From Pseudovibrio sp. Ad37 (GTDB lineage Bacteria > Pseudomonadota > Alphaproteobacteria > Rhizobiales > Stappiaceae), in assembly GCF_001623075.1 (NCBI RefSeq), contig NZ_LMCF01000013.1, positions 30,255 through 94,254 of the forward strand: 64,000 nucleotides of DNA, written 5' to 3'. This document shows positions 50,960 to 60,406 of the stretch, one piece after another. The notes under the pieces were generated by a model. That model was given only the letters and a program-made list of their open reading frames with translations. It did no database searches and was not told the origin of the DNA. A program made the translations under genes and the position numbers. Numbering within the stretch: the first letter of the stretch is position 1; the number at the start of each line of letters is the position of its first letter.

Positions 50960-53833
50960 TCATTCTGGCAGAATCTTCAGCGTCACATTCCGGTCTGGCA
51001 CCAGAAAATCTGATGCTGCCACGACCAGATCGTCCGGGGTGATCTGCTCCAGAATTGTCGTGTAATTCTGATAGCGCTGGATTGCCTCAGGATAGCTTAC
51101 AGCCTGACTTGCCAGTTCAAACCACAGCCCATTGCTGTGTTCGGCATTGTTCATGGCTTCCAGAATAGGCTGGCGCGCACGCAGCAACTCATCCGCTGTG
51201 ATATTGCCCTTCACCTGCAGTTCTTTGACGATATCCTGATAAACAGTCTCCGCCGCATCCACATCATCGAGTTTCAACTTGCTGGACATTCCAATATAGC
51301 CGAAGCCTTTGATTGTATTGGAGTTCATGCTGAACGCATAAGGGCTGTAAGTTGCGCCCATAGCCTCACGCAGTTTATCGCGCAGGCGTAGCTCTATGAC
51401 GCCCTGCAACAACTGCAGCGTATAGCTCTGCGTTGCATCTTCATCATCGCTGGTTTTCCAATAATGCTGCAAAAGCGCAGCGTCACTGTCACCTTCATGG
51501 GTCAAAGAAACAGCTTGCGCCTCAGGAAACTCAATACCAGTTGCGTAGCTATGCTTTGGCGCCTCAAAGGATTGCTGCAAAGCGCCGAAAGTCTCGGCAA
51601 CCGCATCCAGAGCGGTTTGAACCTCAAGATCGCCTACAATACCAATCTCGATCGGGCCCTTTTGTGCGATGCGGGAGATGATTGGCTTCAACTCCTCATA
51701 GTTCCGCTCCAGCAGATCTTCTTCACTTCCTGCACCCCAGCGTTTGTCGCCGCTATGCAAAATGCGGGAGAACTCGCGGCCACGAACGGCTTCAGCAGAG
51801 CTGCGGGAGTTCTTGTAGGTCTCTTTCAGGCTCTTTTGGTAGAACGCTTGCCCCTCAGGACGAAAAGCCGGATCTGTCAGATACGCCGCGACCACCTGCA
51901 ATTGCAGCTTCAGGTCGTCCGGTGTTGTTCCGTATTGCCCGGAAATGCCATCTTCGCCAAAGGAAAGACCAACGCCAACTTGTGTACCAGAAAGAACCTT
52001 GTCCAGATCAGCAACCGAGTACTTGCCAAGACCACCAACAATAAACGCGCTCTGGAAGAAACCGGCCAAGCCATCTTTATCAGCCGGCAGGTCTTCAATA
52101 CCGCGACCCGTGCGCAGAGACACAAACACCTTACCCTTGTCAAAGTCCGTCTGCTTAAAGTTCAGCACCACGCCGTTTTCAAAAGTGTAAGAGCGGATCT
52201 GTCCAAAACTGCTAATTGTCTGCTGGGCAACTTTGCCTTTGGGGCCAAAGCTTTCATAGTCAAAGCTGGTCAGCGACTTGGCTTCAAAGGCTGCAACTGG
52301 CTGCTTCTGGCTTTCTTCAAACACGGAAAGAATGGTCTCTTCAGCATTTGGAAAGGCCTCGGCAGTCGTCATAAACAGGTTTGGTTTTGCACCTTCCCAA
52401 AGCTCAAGCAGTGCTTTTGAGACTTGCGGCGCTTTCAGATCAGAAAAGTGTTTCTGGAAGAAGGCCAGATCATCGGCAGAGGATGTGGTGACGCTCTCAT
52501 TGAGCACATCGCGCACGAGAACATTGGCGATTGCACGGTTTGGAATAGTCTCTTCCGCTTTCACCGCAACTTCCAGTGAGTTGAGCCGGTTCACCAACTG
52601 CCGGTCAACTTCTTCCTGTGTCACACCATAAGCCAGTGTTTGCCGCAGTTTCTGCTCCAGCAAAGCAAAACCGTCCTGCCACTTGTCTGTGGCAACGGTC
52701 GCGCTGGCAACAACGGTGTCGGCAAAGTCTTCGCTGTAATAATCCGTGCCGGCAGTGACCATAGTATCGTGAGAGGCAAGGGCTGCATCACGCAGCCGCT
52801 CTTTCAAAATACTGATCCCGATCCTGCGCAGCGTGTTTTGAATGCGGTTTTGTTGGTTATCAATCAGCTCTTGAGAAGGTTTGACGAGATAAATGCTCAA
52901 CACGGTAGGCAAAGACGGTTCTACAAAAAGCGCAGCACGCGGGGCTTCGGCAACCTTCAATCTCCCAAAATCCGGCTCTTCGCTGTCCAGCTGCTCTGCA
53001 TTCGCAGGGCGCTTCCAATCCGCAAAGTGCTTTTGAATGGCAGCTTCTGTTGCTTCAACATCAATATCGCCAGTCACAACCACTGTGGTCCGACCGGGCG
53101 TGTAATAGCTCTCATAAAAATCGCGCAGGGTTGTCTGGTCAACGGCATCAATGCCATCCATTGTGCCAACCGGCAGCAAGGTGCGCTGTTTAATGCCCGG
53201 ATAAAGGTAATCAAATCTGGCAACCAGCGCGTCATAGCCCGGGCCGTAATTGCCGCGCACTTCAGAGGCGACAACACCGCGCTCACGGTCAATTGCACTT
53301 GTTGAGAGCGTCAGTTCACTTGCTGTCTCACGCATAATAAACAGCGCAGTGTCCAGCAACTCCGCATCTGCTGAAGGCAGAGAGAGACGGTATGTGGTGT
53401 TGTTCAGAGTGGTCGCTGCGTTGGTGCCCGCGCCAAAGGCTAGCCCTGCGCGCTCCAGCAAGGCCACCATCTCGCCTTCCGGCACATTGGTAGAACCGTT
53501 AAACGCCATGTGCTCCAGATAGTGAGCTGCACCCGGTTCCGACCCTTTTTCCAAGGAGGAGCCAGCATCAACCGCCATACGAACCTCAATCTGGTTCTTG
53601 GGGGATTGGCTCTGAACCAGCAAATACCGCATACCATTGGTCAGCTGACGAGAGATTATTCTGGGATGCAGTTTGAGGTCGGTCTCTGGAAACCAATAGG
53701 ATTGCTGATCTTTAGCATCCTCAAACGTCGGTTTGGGCTGCGGGGCAGAGGTATCCTGCGCATAAACAGGAACAGAAAAGACCAGTCCAGTACTCAGCAG
53801 TGCTGGCACCATAAGGTGTCGGATTATATACAT
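50960..53833 (-). CDS. M16 family zinc metallopeptidase (two-domain, periplasmic)
   Basis: A 957-residue exported protease. Signal peptide (ending near PVYAQ, residue 25); N-terminal M16 domain with the inverted zinc motif HYLEHMAFNGSTN near residue 104 and downstream RERGVVASEV; then a second M16 domain that lacks the motif, as is usual. Length and layout match the PqqL/pitrilysin-like zinc peptidases of the cell envelope. ATG 53833 is chosen as it directly precedes the signal peptide with AGGGAAGAA upstream. It stands alone, flanked by inverted copies of one terminator hairpin. Confidence 0.9.
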   Translation of the reverse strand: MYIIRHLMVPALLSTGLVFSVPVYAQDTSAPQPKPTFEDAKDQQSYWFPETDLKLHPRIISRQLTNGMRYLLVQSQSPKNQIEVRMAVDAGSSLEKGSEPGAAHYLEHMAFNGSTNVPEGEMVALLERAGLAFGAGTNAATTLNNTTYRLSLPSADAELLDTALFIMRETASELTLSTSAIDRERGVVASEVRGNYGPGYDALVARFDYLYPGIKQRTLLPVGTMDGIDAVDQTTLRDFYESYYTPGRTTVVVTGDIDVEATEAAIQKHFADWKRPANAEQLDSEEPDFGRLKVAEAPRAALFVEPSLPTVLSIYLVKPSQELIDNQQNRIQNTLRRIGISILKERLRDAALASHDTMVTAGTDYYSEDFADTVVASATVATDKWQDGFALLEQKLRQTLAYGVTQEEVDRQLVNRLNSLEVAVKAEETIPNRAIANVLVRDVLNESVTTSSADDLAFFQKHFSDLKAPQVSKALLELWEGAKPNLFMTTAEAFPNAEETILSVFEESQKQPVAAFEAKSLTSFDYESFGPKGKVAQQTISSFGQIRSYTFENGVVLNFKQTDFDKGKVFVSLRTGRGIEDLPADKDGLAGFFQSAFIVGGLGKYSVADLDKVLSGTQVGVGLSFGEDGISGQYGTTPDDLKLQLQVVAAYLTDPAFRPEGQAFYQKSLKETYKNSRSSAEAVRGREFSRILHSGDKRWGAGSEEDLLERNYEELKPIISRIAQKGPIEIGIVGDLEVQTALDAVAETFGALQQSFEAPKHSYATGIEFPEAQAVSLTHEGDSDAALLQHYWKTSDDEDATQSYTLQLLQGVIELRLRDKLREAMGATYSPYAFSMNSNTIKGFGYIGMSSKLKLDDVDAAETVYQDIVKELQVKGNITADELLRARQPILEAMNNAEHSNGLWFELASQAVSYPEAIQRYQNYTTILEQITPDDLVVAASDFLVPDRNVTLKILPE

Positions 53834-54192
53834 TATTTCTTCCCTGCGCCCGCCCAAGTTGCCGATGTGCTTTTGTAATGATGCTCCCTGTGTGAAGGTG
53901 TTCACGAAAGCACACCCCCATGCTTCAGCGCACAGGTTTTGCAGACCCTATTGAAGTCCGTCACAAATAAATCCCAAGCTGAACCCGAGCGCCCGCGAGG
54001 TCTTCACCTCATAAAAGCTACATCTGCCTAATTATCATAAACTTTGCTGTTATCTATATGCTTTCGCTTCATGTTGCTTTTGTGGCAAAAACAACTTTGA
54101 GGCTATGATGTAAAGCAACACCACAAAACAAAAAAACGCAGAGCCAATGCCCTGCGTTTTCATGAAACCTATGTGTCTGGCTAAAGCACTGC
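53834..54192. other. Intergenic region between M16 gene and pyrE
   Basis: 359 bases between two minus-strand genes. It holds the pyrE terminator (54133-54159) and, by position, the M16 promoter. No further gene is evident. Confidence 0.45.
54130..54160 (-). terminator. pyrE terminator, copy 2 of the 27-base hairpin
   Basis: Exact inverted copy (54133-54159) of the hairpin at 50923-50949. On the minus strand the stem is followed by a long T-run, so it is a strong intrinsic terminator for pyrE. Confidence 0.85.
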
Positions 54193-54888
54193 TTAGAGCG
54201 GCAGTTCGCTGACACCGCCGTTGGCTGCGGACCATTCCAGCGGATTATTGAGGAACTTCTCAACTTCGTTCACCTTCTCAGCTGAGAAGTAATCGTTTGT
54301 GCGGCAAACGCGCAGGATGTCGTGCCATGTAGCAAGGTAGTGCAGGTTCACGCCATGCTCTGCCAGCTTGCCTTTCGTTTCCGGAAAGATGTCGTAGTAG
54401 AACACCACCAGCGTGTCGGTCACTTCCGCACCCGCCTTGCGCAGTGCTTCGCAGAACTTGATCTTGGACCCGCCATCGGTGGTCAGGTCTTCCACCAGCA
54501 GAACGTTCTGCCCCTCGTGAATATCACCTTCGATCTGCGCATCACGGCCATAACCCTTTGGCTTTTTGCGCACATACTGCATTGGCAGTGCCATTTTGTC
54601 TGCAATCCACGCAGCAAACGGAATACCAGCCGTCTCACCGCCTGCAATCGCATCAAACTTCTCAAAGCCCGCATCACGCAGCAGGGTTGCCACGGCAAAC
54701 TCCATCAGGGTGCCACGAATGCGCGGGTAGGAGATCAGTTTACGGCAGTCGATGTAAACCGGGCTCGCAAGACCGGATGCCAGAATGTACGGCTCTTCTG
54801 GACGGAAGTTCACCGCCTTGATTTCCATGAGCATTTTTGCGGTCAGTTCCGCCATCACTTCGCGGTCAGGAAAAGAATTGGAAAACAT
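54193..54888 (-). CDS. pyrE: Orotate phosphoribosyltransferase
   Basis: A 231-residue PRTase. Key parts: [23 protein letters not shown] (orotate region), [17 protein letters not shown], catalytic-loop [11 protein letters not shown] and PRPP loop [15 protein letters not shown]. It makes OMP from orotate and PRPP in UMP synthesis. The 230-residue form is the one seen in Rhizobiales. Dihydroorotase pyrC lies upstream on the same strand but has its own terminator, so pyrE is probably transcribed separately; a Rhizobiales-type repeat lies in its promoter region. Confidence 0.92.
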   Translation of the reverse strand: MFSNSFPDREVMAELTAKMLMEIKAVNFRPEEPYILASGLASPVYIDCRKLISYPRIRGTLMEFAVATLLRDAGFEKFDAIAGGETAGIPFAAWIADKMALPMQYVRKKPKGYGRDAQIEGDIHEGQNVLLVEDLTTDGGSKIKFCEALRKAGAEVTDTLVVFYYDIFPETKGKLAEHGVNLHYLATWHDILRVCRTNDYFSAEKVNEVEKFLNNPLEWSAANGGVSELPL

Positions 54889-54916
54889 CGCTGTCCCTCA
54901 AGTCACAGTAGGTGGT

Positions 54917-54983
54917 TTAGAGCGTATTCCCGAAAAGTGGTTCCGGTTTTCGGATAAGAATACGCGCGAAAACAAAGATCTGG
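54917..54983. repeat. Rhizobiales-type intergenic palindromic repeat, copy A
   Basis: AGCGTATTCCCGAAAAGTGG, then TTCCGGTTTTCGG, then AAGAATACGCGCGAAAACAAAG: the well-known pattern of short palindromic intergenic elements in Rhizobiales, with GCGTATT/AATACGC and CCGAAAA/TTTTCGG arms able to pair. It lies just upstream of pyrE. Related copies at 57416 and 58209. Confidence 0.75.
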
Positions 54984-55028
54984 AATGTGTGGGATGACAG
55001 GGAGCTGGCATCGCACGCATTCACGTCA

Positions 55029-55074
55029 AAAAAAAAGCAGCTTGCCCCGGCCATATTAGGTGCAAACTGCTTTG
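55029..55074 (-). terminator. pyrC intrinsic terminator
   Basis: Stem AAAGCAG-TTTGC with GCAAG-CTGCTTT (arms 55035-55046 and 55063-55074) followed on the minus strand by nine T. It separates pyrC from pyrE. Confidence 0.85.
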
Positions 55075-55084
55075 AAACTCATCT

Positions 55085-56137
55085 TTAGGTCTCAACCTTC
55101 CAGAATATATCAAATCCCGGATTGAAGAGGGTCACCGGCCCGTCCGGTGTTGGAATACTCGGCGGGTAACTGACCTTTTCATCGGCCTTTACCAGATCAA
55201 TGGTCGCCTCGTTTGGTGCCATGCCATAAAACGCCGGACCATTGAGAGAGGAAAATGCCTCAAGCTTGTCGAGTGCGCCTTCCTGCTCAAACACATGTGC
55301 CAGACAGCTCATGGTATTTGGTGCGGAGAAGATGCCAGCACAGCCACACTCACACAGCTTGTTCTGGTCAAGATGCGGGGCGCTGTCCGTTCCAAGGAAG
55401 AAACGGGCATCGCCAGAAGTGGCCGCAGCACGCAGCGCAAGGCGGTGTTTCTCACGCTTCGCCACAGGCAGGCAATAGAAGTGAGGCTTGATGCCGCCGA
55501 CCAGAATGTCATTCCGGTTGATGATCAGGTGGTGCGTCGTGATCGTCGCCGCCAGATTGTCACCACCAGACTTGGCATAATTGACGCCTTCTTCCGTGGT
55601 GATGTGCTCCATCACCACTTTCAGCTTAGGGAACTTGCGGCGGATCGGGTCCAGCACAGTCTCAATGAACACTGCTTCACGATCAAAGATGTCCACGTCA
55701 GACGTTGTGACCTCACCATGGACCAGAAGCGGCAAACCGATCTCGGCCATGCGTTCCAGAACACCCGCCACCTTATCAAAGTCGCGCACACCACTTTGCG
55801 AGTTGGTTGTCGCGCCAGCAGGATAAAGCTTCACCGCAGTCACCAGACCAGACTTGGCTGCTTGCTCCAGATCATCCGCATCGGTGGTCTCTGTGAGATA
55901 AAGCGTCATGAGGGGAGTGAAGTCGTGCCCCTCTGGCATGGCTGCCAGAATGCGATCCCGATACCCGGCAGCATCCTTGCTGGTGACAACAGGTGGGACC
56001 AGATTGGGCATAATGATCGCGCGGCCAAAGTTTGCGGAAGTTGACGGCAGAACGGCCTTCAGCATCTCGCCATCACGTAAGTGCAGGTGCCAGTCATCAG
56101 GCCGTCTAATGGTCAGGCGGGTCTCGGTCATCTTCAT
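55085..56137 (-). CDS. pyrC: Dihydroorotase (class II, E. coli PyrC type)
   Basis: A 350-residue amidohydrolase for dihydroorotate formation. Metal ligands in [10 protein letters not shown] near residue 15, the carboxylated Lys in [17 protein letters not shown] near 100, substrate region MPNLVPPV, His in LLVHGEVT and VMEHITT, and catalytic Asp in [12 protein letters not shown] 56137 ([13 protein letters not shown]) is preferred to the longer frame starting at 56191. Followed by its own terminator and then pyrE. Confidence 0.93.
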   Translation of the reverse strand: MKMTETRLTIRRPDDWHLHLRDGEMLKAVLPSTSANFGRAIIMPNLVPPVVTSKDAAGYRDRILAAMPEGHDFTPLMTLYLTETTDADDLEQAAKSGLVTAVKLYPAGATTNSQSGVRDFDKVAGVLERMAEIGLPLLVHGEVTTSDVDIFDREAVFIETVLDPIRRKFPKLKVVMEHITTEEGVNYAKSGGDNLAATITTHHLIINRNDILVGGIKPHFYCLPVAKREKHRLALRAAATSGDARFFLGTDSAPHLDQNKLCECGCAGIFSAPNTMSCLAHVFEQEGALDKLEAFSSLNGPAFYGMAPNEATIDLVKADEKVSYPPSIPTPDGPVTLFNPGFDIFWKVET

Positions 56138-56525
56138 GCTCCGTGTGGTCGAAAGGCTGCGCGACACCGGTTTACTGCCCAATGCCACCAAATCTCAAGG
56201 AAAAACTGATGCTTTCGAGCATCTCGCACAAATACGTAGTTATGGGAACTAGCCCTTCGGGTGAAATGCGCTGCGTAACATTGCGAAAAGTACGCAGCTA
56301 GGTACTTCCCACTATCCACATCTTCATAGTTTCAAAGTGCCCCGCACAAATCCTATGCGAATCTACCTGTCAATTCTCACAGGTCGCCAAGCCCCAAATT
56401 TACATGGATTGATCTGGTGGGTAGATTATCATAATGTTCCTGTTATGTACTAAATTAATTCACTTTTAGTTCTGGTTTTTGGAGACGAGTCGTTACGGCA
56501 GTCTTCACAGCTTGATCTCTTTCAA
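56138..56525. other. Intergenic region between pyrC and the first DUF925 gene
   Basis: 388 bases between divergent genes. AT-rich from 56400. It should hold both promoters; no gene or strong hairpin seen. Confidence 0.4.
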
Positions 56526-57212
56526 ATGAAAATCGTGTCCATGTCAGTTTTCACGGCCTCCGCCCCAACCGGCCATTCAACTCCCAAGGAGAAGATCACC
56601 TCCTTGCCAACACGTGTTTCCCCTGTTCATCATGGCGCAGGTGAGCAGGGGCGCGTGTACTTTATCGAAGAGGTCATCCGCTCAACCGTGCTCTATGATC
56701 TGCTGAAGATCCTGCGTGACGCTCAGTTACCAGATGCCTGGCTCGCGTCGGGTGCAATCTACCAAAGTGTCTGGAACGCACTGACGGGCAGGGAGGCCGG
56801 ACACGGCATCAAAGATTATGACCTGATCTACCACGATGAGGCTGACACATCCTACGAGGCTGAAGACCGTGTGATCACCAGTCTCGCCAAAGCCTGCGAA
56901 CCGCTAGCCCTACCGGTCGAGATCCGCAATCAGGCCCGCGTGCACCTCTGGTTCCCCAAGCACTTCGGCATGGACTATCCCAAACTCGGATGCTCGCTGG
57001 AGTCTCTCCTCTACTACGCCTCAACAACCCACTCCGTCGCCGCCCGCCTGCACGACGATGACCGCCTGCAAATCGAAGCCCCCTTCGGACTGGAACCCAT
57101 CTTCCAAATGCAGATGCTCCCAAACAAAGTCCTGCCCAACGAAGACACCTTCACCCGCAAAGCCAACCGCCTCACAGAACACTGGCCGGAACTAACAATC
57201 GTCCTTTGGTAG
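56526..57212 (+). CDS. DUF925 (nucleotidyltransferase-like) protein 1, acidic motif present
   Basis: A 228-residue protein of the DUF925/NTP_transf_6 family. Conserved core: AWLASGAIYQSVWNALTGR (Gly/Ser helix start), IKDYDLIYHD with the paired acidic residues of a nucleotidyltransferase near residue 97, VEIRNQARVHLWFPKHFG and the C-terminal APFGLEPIFQMQMLPN. The N-terminal 35 residues are Ser/Thr/Pro-rich and may be over-called. Biochemical role of the family is unknown. A paralog without the acidic motif lies 340 bases downstream on the same strand. Confidence 0.75.
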   Translation: MKIVSMSVFTASAPTGHSTPKEKITSLPTRVSPVHHGAGEQGRVYFIEEVIRSTVLYDLLKILRDAQLPDAWLASGAIYQSVWNALTGREAGHGIKDYDLIYHDEADTSYEAEDRVITSLAKACEPLALPVEIRNQARVHLWFPKHFGMDYPKLGCSLESLLYYASTTHSVAARLHDDDRLQIEAPFGLEPIFQMQMLPNKVLPNEDTFTRKANRLTEHWPELTIVLW

Positions 57213-57238
57213 GCTGCCCCCAAATTTTATCCGCCTAC

Positions 57239-57277
57239 CCAAAAGCCCGCTTTTCGATCTCAAAAGTGGGCTTTTGG
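57239..57277 (+). terminator. Hairpin terminator after the first DUF925 gene
   Basis: CCAAAAGCCCGCTTTT (57239-57254) pairs with 57262-57277 with one G-T wobble, 7-base loop. The T-run is inside the 3' arm. It lies 27 bases after the stop codon. Confidence 0.7.
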
Positions 57278-57415
57278 ACGCCAACCACTTGTAATAATTG
57301 AGATAACGAACCGAACCATAACAACAAGCGACCCGCAATTGATCCTCAACATTGTTTACCAAGGTCCAACCCACCAATGGATTATCTCATTGGAATCTTT
57401 TAGTAGTTAGAAAGA

Positions 57416-57490
57416 GTAGAGCATCTCCTCGAGGCATGGGTTCCAGTCTTCGGATCAGGATATGCATAAACATGAAATGTCAGAGCATCA
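57416..57490. repeat. Rhizobiales-type intergenic repeat, copy B (degenerate)
   Basis: AGCATCTCCTCGAGGCATGG, then TTCCAGTCTTCGGATCAGGA and TATGCATAAACATGAAATG follow the layout of copies A and C with many substitutions. It lies between the DUF925 paralogs. Confidence 0.55.
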
Positions 57491-57552
57491 CCCGTGATCT
57501 GGTTTGATCACCCGATACTCTGAAATGAACCGGTGCAGGCGTCATCAGGGCT

Positions 57553-58209
57553 ATGCCAAAATTAGTGCGTCACTCAGCTTTGGCCAATGCCAACTTGGAG
57601 TACCTGGATCAGGCAACGCTCGCGGACCCTCAACTCACCAGTGAGGAGGATCGCAAGCGGTTACTTGAGCTGGCCCTGCGATCCAACGCGCATCTGATTT
57701 CCGCAATGAAGGGCATCAGATCCCTCCGCCTGCCGGACTGGTGCATCTCCGGCCCTTCCATCGCATGGCCTCTTTGGACTGCGTTGAAGGGCAAACCCGC
57801 CATGGCGGGAAATCACCAGCTCTACATCACCTACTACGATCCATCAGAGCAAGCCCTCGAAAAAGAAGCCACCTACTTGCGCCATATCCGTCAAATCCTG
57901 AGCGCTGGGCCATATCAGGTGCACCTGTCCAATCAGGCAGGCCATGTCATCCATCATGACAGCGAGCGGATGAGCAATGGAACACCCGTTACATGCACCG
58001 CAGAAGCTTTGGTGCGCGATCCCGTCCAAACCTATGCACTCGGCGTCCGCTTAGAGACCAACGGAACCTTCACCGTTCTGGCGCCGTTCGGATTGTCTGG
58101 CGTTTTTTCAATGAAGATGGAACGCAATACCGGATACTGCGACGAAGAGTACTTCCTCTATAAACTCCGCCGCGTTGAAGCCATGTGGCCGGGAGTTGCT
58201 CTCAGATAG
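57553..58209 (+). CDS. DUF925-like paralog 2, acidic motif lost
   Basis: A 218-residue protein that aligns with the preceding DUF925 protein over its whole core: DWCISGPSIAWPLWTALKGK, PYQVHLSNQAGHVIHH and APFGLSGVFSMKMERN correspond to its segments. In place of the paralog's KDYDLIYHD it has NHQLYITYYD, so the first two acidic residues are His/Leu. It is therefore probably not a working nucleotidyltransferase, or has another role. AGGG lies before ATG. Flanked by repeat copies B and C. Confidence 0.65.
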   Translation: MPKLVRHSALANANLEYLDQATLADPQLTSEEDRKRLLELALRSNAHLISAMKGIRSLRLPDWCISGPSIAWPLWTALKGKPAMAGNHQLYITYYDPSEQALEKEATYLRHIRQILSAGPYQVHLSNQAGHVIHHDSERMSNGTPVTCTAEALVRDPVQTYALGVRLETNGTFTVLAPFGLSGVFSMKMERNTGYCDEEYFLYKLRRVEAMWPGVALR

Positions 58210-58290
58210 CTTTTGCTGGGGCGTTTTCCCAAAAGGTGTCCCGGCCTCTGGGCAGGAATATGCGTGTAAACGAAGAGATAGATCTTGGCA
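58209..58290. repeat. Rhizobiales-type intergenic repeat, copy C
   Basis: GGCGTTTTCCCAAAAGGTG, TCCCGGCCTCTGGGCAGGAA and TATGCGTGTAAACGAAGAG follow the pattern of copy A. It starts at the stop codon of the second DUF925 gene and reaches nearly to the 3' end of the next convergent gene. Confidence 0.6.
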
Positions 58291-58307
58291 CGTGTACGAG
58301 CCATGTC

Positions 58308-59513
58308 TTAACGAAGCGGCTGAACTGGCAAATAGCCTCTTTCTATCAAATGTACGGTCAAACCAACTGGAAACGGCAGGGCAACTGCATTCTCGTAATC
58401 GCACTTTGAACTTGGTGATCTATCCGGGCAAGCATACTTCCGGAAATCCTCTTGATCACCCCGGCTTTTCTCTGTGGCTTGTGCGACAGCCTCCATCCCG
58501 TCTCCCAACCGCGCCCGAAGAGCTGCCCAACCTGCAAGGAAACCATTCTCGCCCCAAAGCGACTTCTCAGAGCCAGCTAACTCCTCGAGATAGGCCAGTT
58601 CTTTACGAAAAGCGGGCTGATAGACTGGGTCCATATTCACATCGGTGATTTCGTCGTAGTAGAGCTTTTCAATGTAAAGCGGCGCAAAACTGCCTGCGTA
58701 TGGTGCGAAAAGATAAAAGAAGCTGTTGTCCGCACTAACAAGCTCAAGTGTGCCGTCACCATTCAAGTCCTCAAAGCTATAGCCATATCCACCATCCAAC
58801 ACCGCACCCTGAACCATCACCCAGCTTCCCTCTCGATTTTGCGTGATGATCTGTTGCTCCACACAGCAATGCGCCCCACCCGTAAACCGCTTGATCACGA
58901 CCTGAGGAAACTCAGTCTCACTGGCAAGGCGAATAACTTCAACGCTCTGGCCGTACTGAGGAAAATAACTTGGCTCCGTCTCAAACGAGAACACTTTATT
59001 CTGCCCGGTCCATCCAACAACCTGCACCTTTGAATTCTTTGAGAATTCATCATTCGGGTCAGTCTGTTCCGTGATAAGGCCCGCATCAACACGCAACTTT
59101 TCGAGTTTCAGAGAAAAATGGTTCTGCGCTTCAAACTCTCCAAAACGCAAGTTTATGGCGGGCCAGACAGTCTCCAAGTAGCGGCGCCCGTGAGACAGAT
59201 AAGCATCCTCAGGCAAATCAATCGCAATCTGCTGGCGCGCCAATTGAAGGTTTTTAAAGTTTACAGGGCCAACAACCACACCAAACCAGCCGCTTTCTGA
59301 GCGAACCACCCGCACTTTATCCTGATAGGGTGTCCCTTGCAGAGCTTCTTGAAAGCCTTCCGCCAGCTGCACAGCTTCGGTCGCATCCTGTTTGCTGGCA
59401 AAAACAAGCCATTGTTGCCCGCCTGAAAGGCTGAGACTGTCTGCTGCAAAACTGATGCGTGGCGTACTGAAAAGTGTGAGCAATAAAACTGAAATCACTT
59501 TTAGAAATTGCAT
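58308..59513 (-). CDS. Exported protein with SPOR-like N-terminal domain
   Basis: A 401-residue exported protein: signal peptide (ending near SFAAD), an SPOR-like segment QQWLVFASKQDATEAVQLAEGF followed by VRVVRSESGWFGVVVGPVN (about residues 33-95), then an uncharacterised beta-rich domain with FTGGAHCCVEQQ and a FG-GAP-like Ca2+ loop YSFEDLNGDGTLELVSADNSF (near residue 255). The C-terminal 110 residues are helical with a CPDRSPSSKC pair. SPOR domains bind denuded peptidoglycan glycan strands; here the match is only by layout. Function unknown. Confidence 0.6.
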   Translation of the reverse strand: MQFLKVISVLLLTLFSTPRISFAADSLSLSGGQQWLVFASKQDATEAVQLAEGFQEALQGTPYQDKVRVVRSESGWFGVVVGPVNFKNLQLARQQIAIDLPEDAYLSHGRRYLETVWPAINLRFGEFEAQNHFSLKLEKLRVDAGLITEQTDPNDEFSKNSKVQVVGWTGQNKVFSFETEPSYFPQYGQSVEVIRLASETEFPQVVIKRFTGGAHCCVEQQIITQNREGSWVMVQGAVLDGGYGYSFEDLNGDGTLELVSADNSFFYLFAPYAGSFAPLYIEKLYYDEITDVNMDPVYQPAFRKELAYLEELAGSEKSLWGENGFLAGWAALRARLGDGMEAVAQATEKSRGDQEDFRKYACPDRSPSSKCDYENAVALPFPVGLTVHLIERGYLPVQPLR

Positions 59514-59607
59514 TGCTCAACTCCACATACAGTACTAACTAAAATCAATTAAAACAGGTTCTCCTGGTTGCTTCAAAGAGTTTCGCCAAAGCTAGCAACA
59601 GGAAACA

Positions 59608-60396
59608 CTAATCAAACCGATTGATGTCGAAATCCGCTGTCTCTTGTAAAAACTCAATAAAGCCATCCACTTGATGCTCGGCGGTCAAACGCCCTTTCTC
59701 TGAACTTGCATTTGCAGCATTTCCCACTGTCCCATGCGGGTTCAAATCAGAAGCAATCCAGCCATAAGAAGGGAGCCCGGTTGGCCCCAGCCGGGCATTT
59801 TCATCAAGATCTTGAGCTGTTGAGCGGAAGTCTTGTGCATGCAACATGTCAACAAGGTCTGCTCGGAAATGCAGCATCAACGAAGTTTCCTCATCGCCTC
59901 CATGCAGCCCAAACTTCAACTCTTCTTCGCTAAATAGCCCTTTTGGTGCTCCAAAGCTGGACCAATGACATTTGCCAACCAACATCTTGCAGCGAATGCG
60001 AAGCTCCCGTGCGACAATGCCAATCAGATCGAGATTACCTCCATGAGAGTTGGCGATGATCATTTTCCGGATGCCACAGGCGGCAACGGAAGCACCAATA
60101 TCAATCCAGTGTTTGGCTGCTGTATCCGCTCTCAGTGAGAGTGTCCCAGGCGCATGAATATGTTCATCGGACTTCCCGATGCATTGCAAAGGCAGAATGC
60201 GGAAGTCTAATGCTTCCGGTGCACGGGCACACAAGGTCTCAAGCATGCCCTCATTAATGTATGTGTCCACGCCAAGAGGTAGATGAGGTCCATGTTGCTC
60301 AACAGCGGCTGTCGGCAAAATTGCAATAGTCCTTTGAGCGTCGACTTTCTCAAAGTCAGTGGTTTTAAAATCCATCCAATAGCGTCGAGGAAACAT
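59608..60396 (-). CDS. Creatininase family protein
   Basis: A 262-residue metal amidohydrolase. Metal and active-site motifs: AAVEQHGPHLPLGVDT near residue 31, IIANSHGGN near 114 and GLHGGDEETSLML near 163. The family includes creatininase, mycofactocin MftE and archaeal ArfB (formamide hydrolase of riboflavin/F420 synthesis), so the substrate cannot be named. It follows the flavodoxin-fold oxidoreductase after 10 bases, so both are an operon. Confidence 0.85.
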   Translation of the reverse strand: MFPRRYWMDFKTTDFEKVDAQRTIAILPTAAVEQHGPHLPLGVDTYINEGMLETLCARAPEALDFRILPLQCIGKSDEHIHAPGTLSLRADTAAKHWIDIGASVAACGIRKMIIANSHGGNLDLIGIVARELRIRCKMLVGKCHWSSFGAPKGLFSEEELKFGLHGGDEETSLMLHFRADLVDMLHAQDFRSTAQDLDENARLGPTGLPSYGWIASDLNPHGTVGNAANASSEKGRLTAEHQVDGFIEFLQETADFDINRFD

Positions 60397-60406
60397 GGCG
60401 GGTACC

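Larger units (their letters stand above)
57213..57552. other. Intergenic region with hairpin and repeat copy B
   Basis: 340 bases between the two DUF925 paralogs. It contains a terminator-like hairpin at 57239-57277 and a degenerate Rhizobiales-type repeat at 57416-57490. Confidence 0.6.

Noticed and set aside
51464..52420. Plus-strand open frame of about 318 codons opposite the M16 peptidase gene
   Set aside because: Antisense of a conserved protease; no domain recognised.
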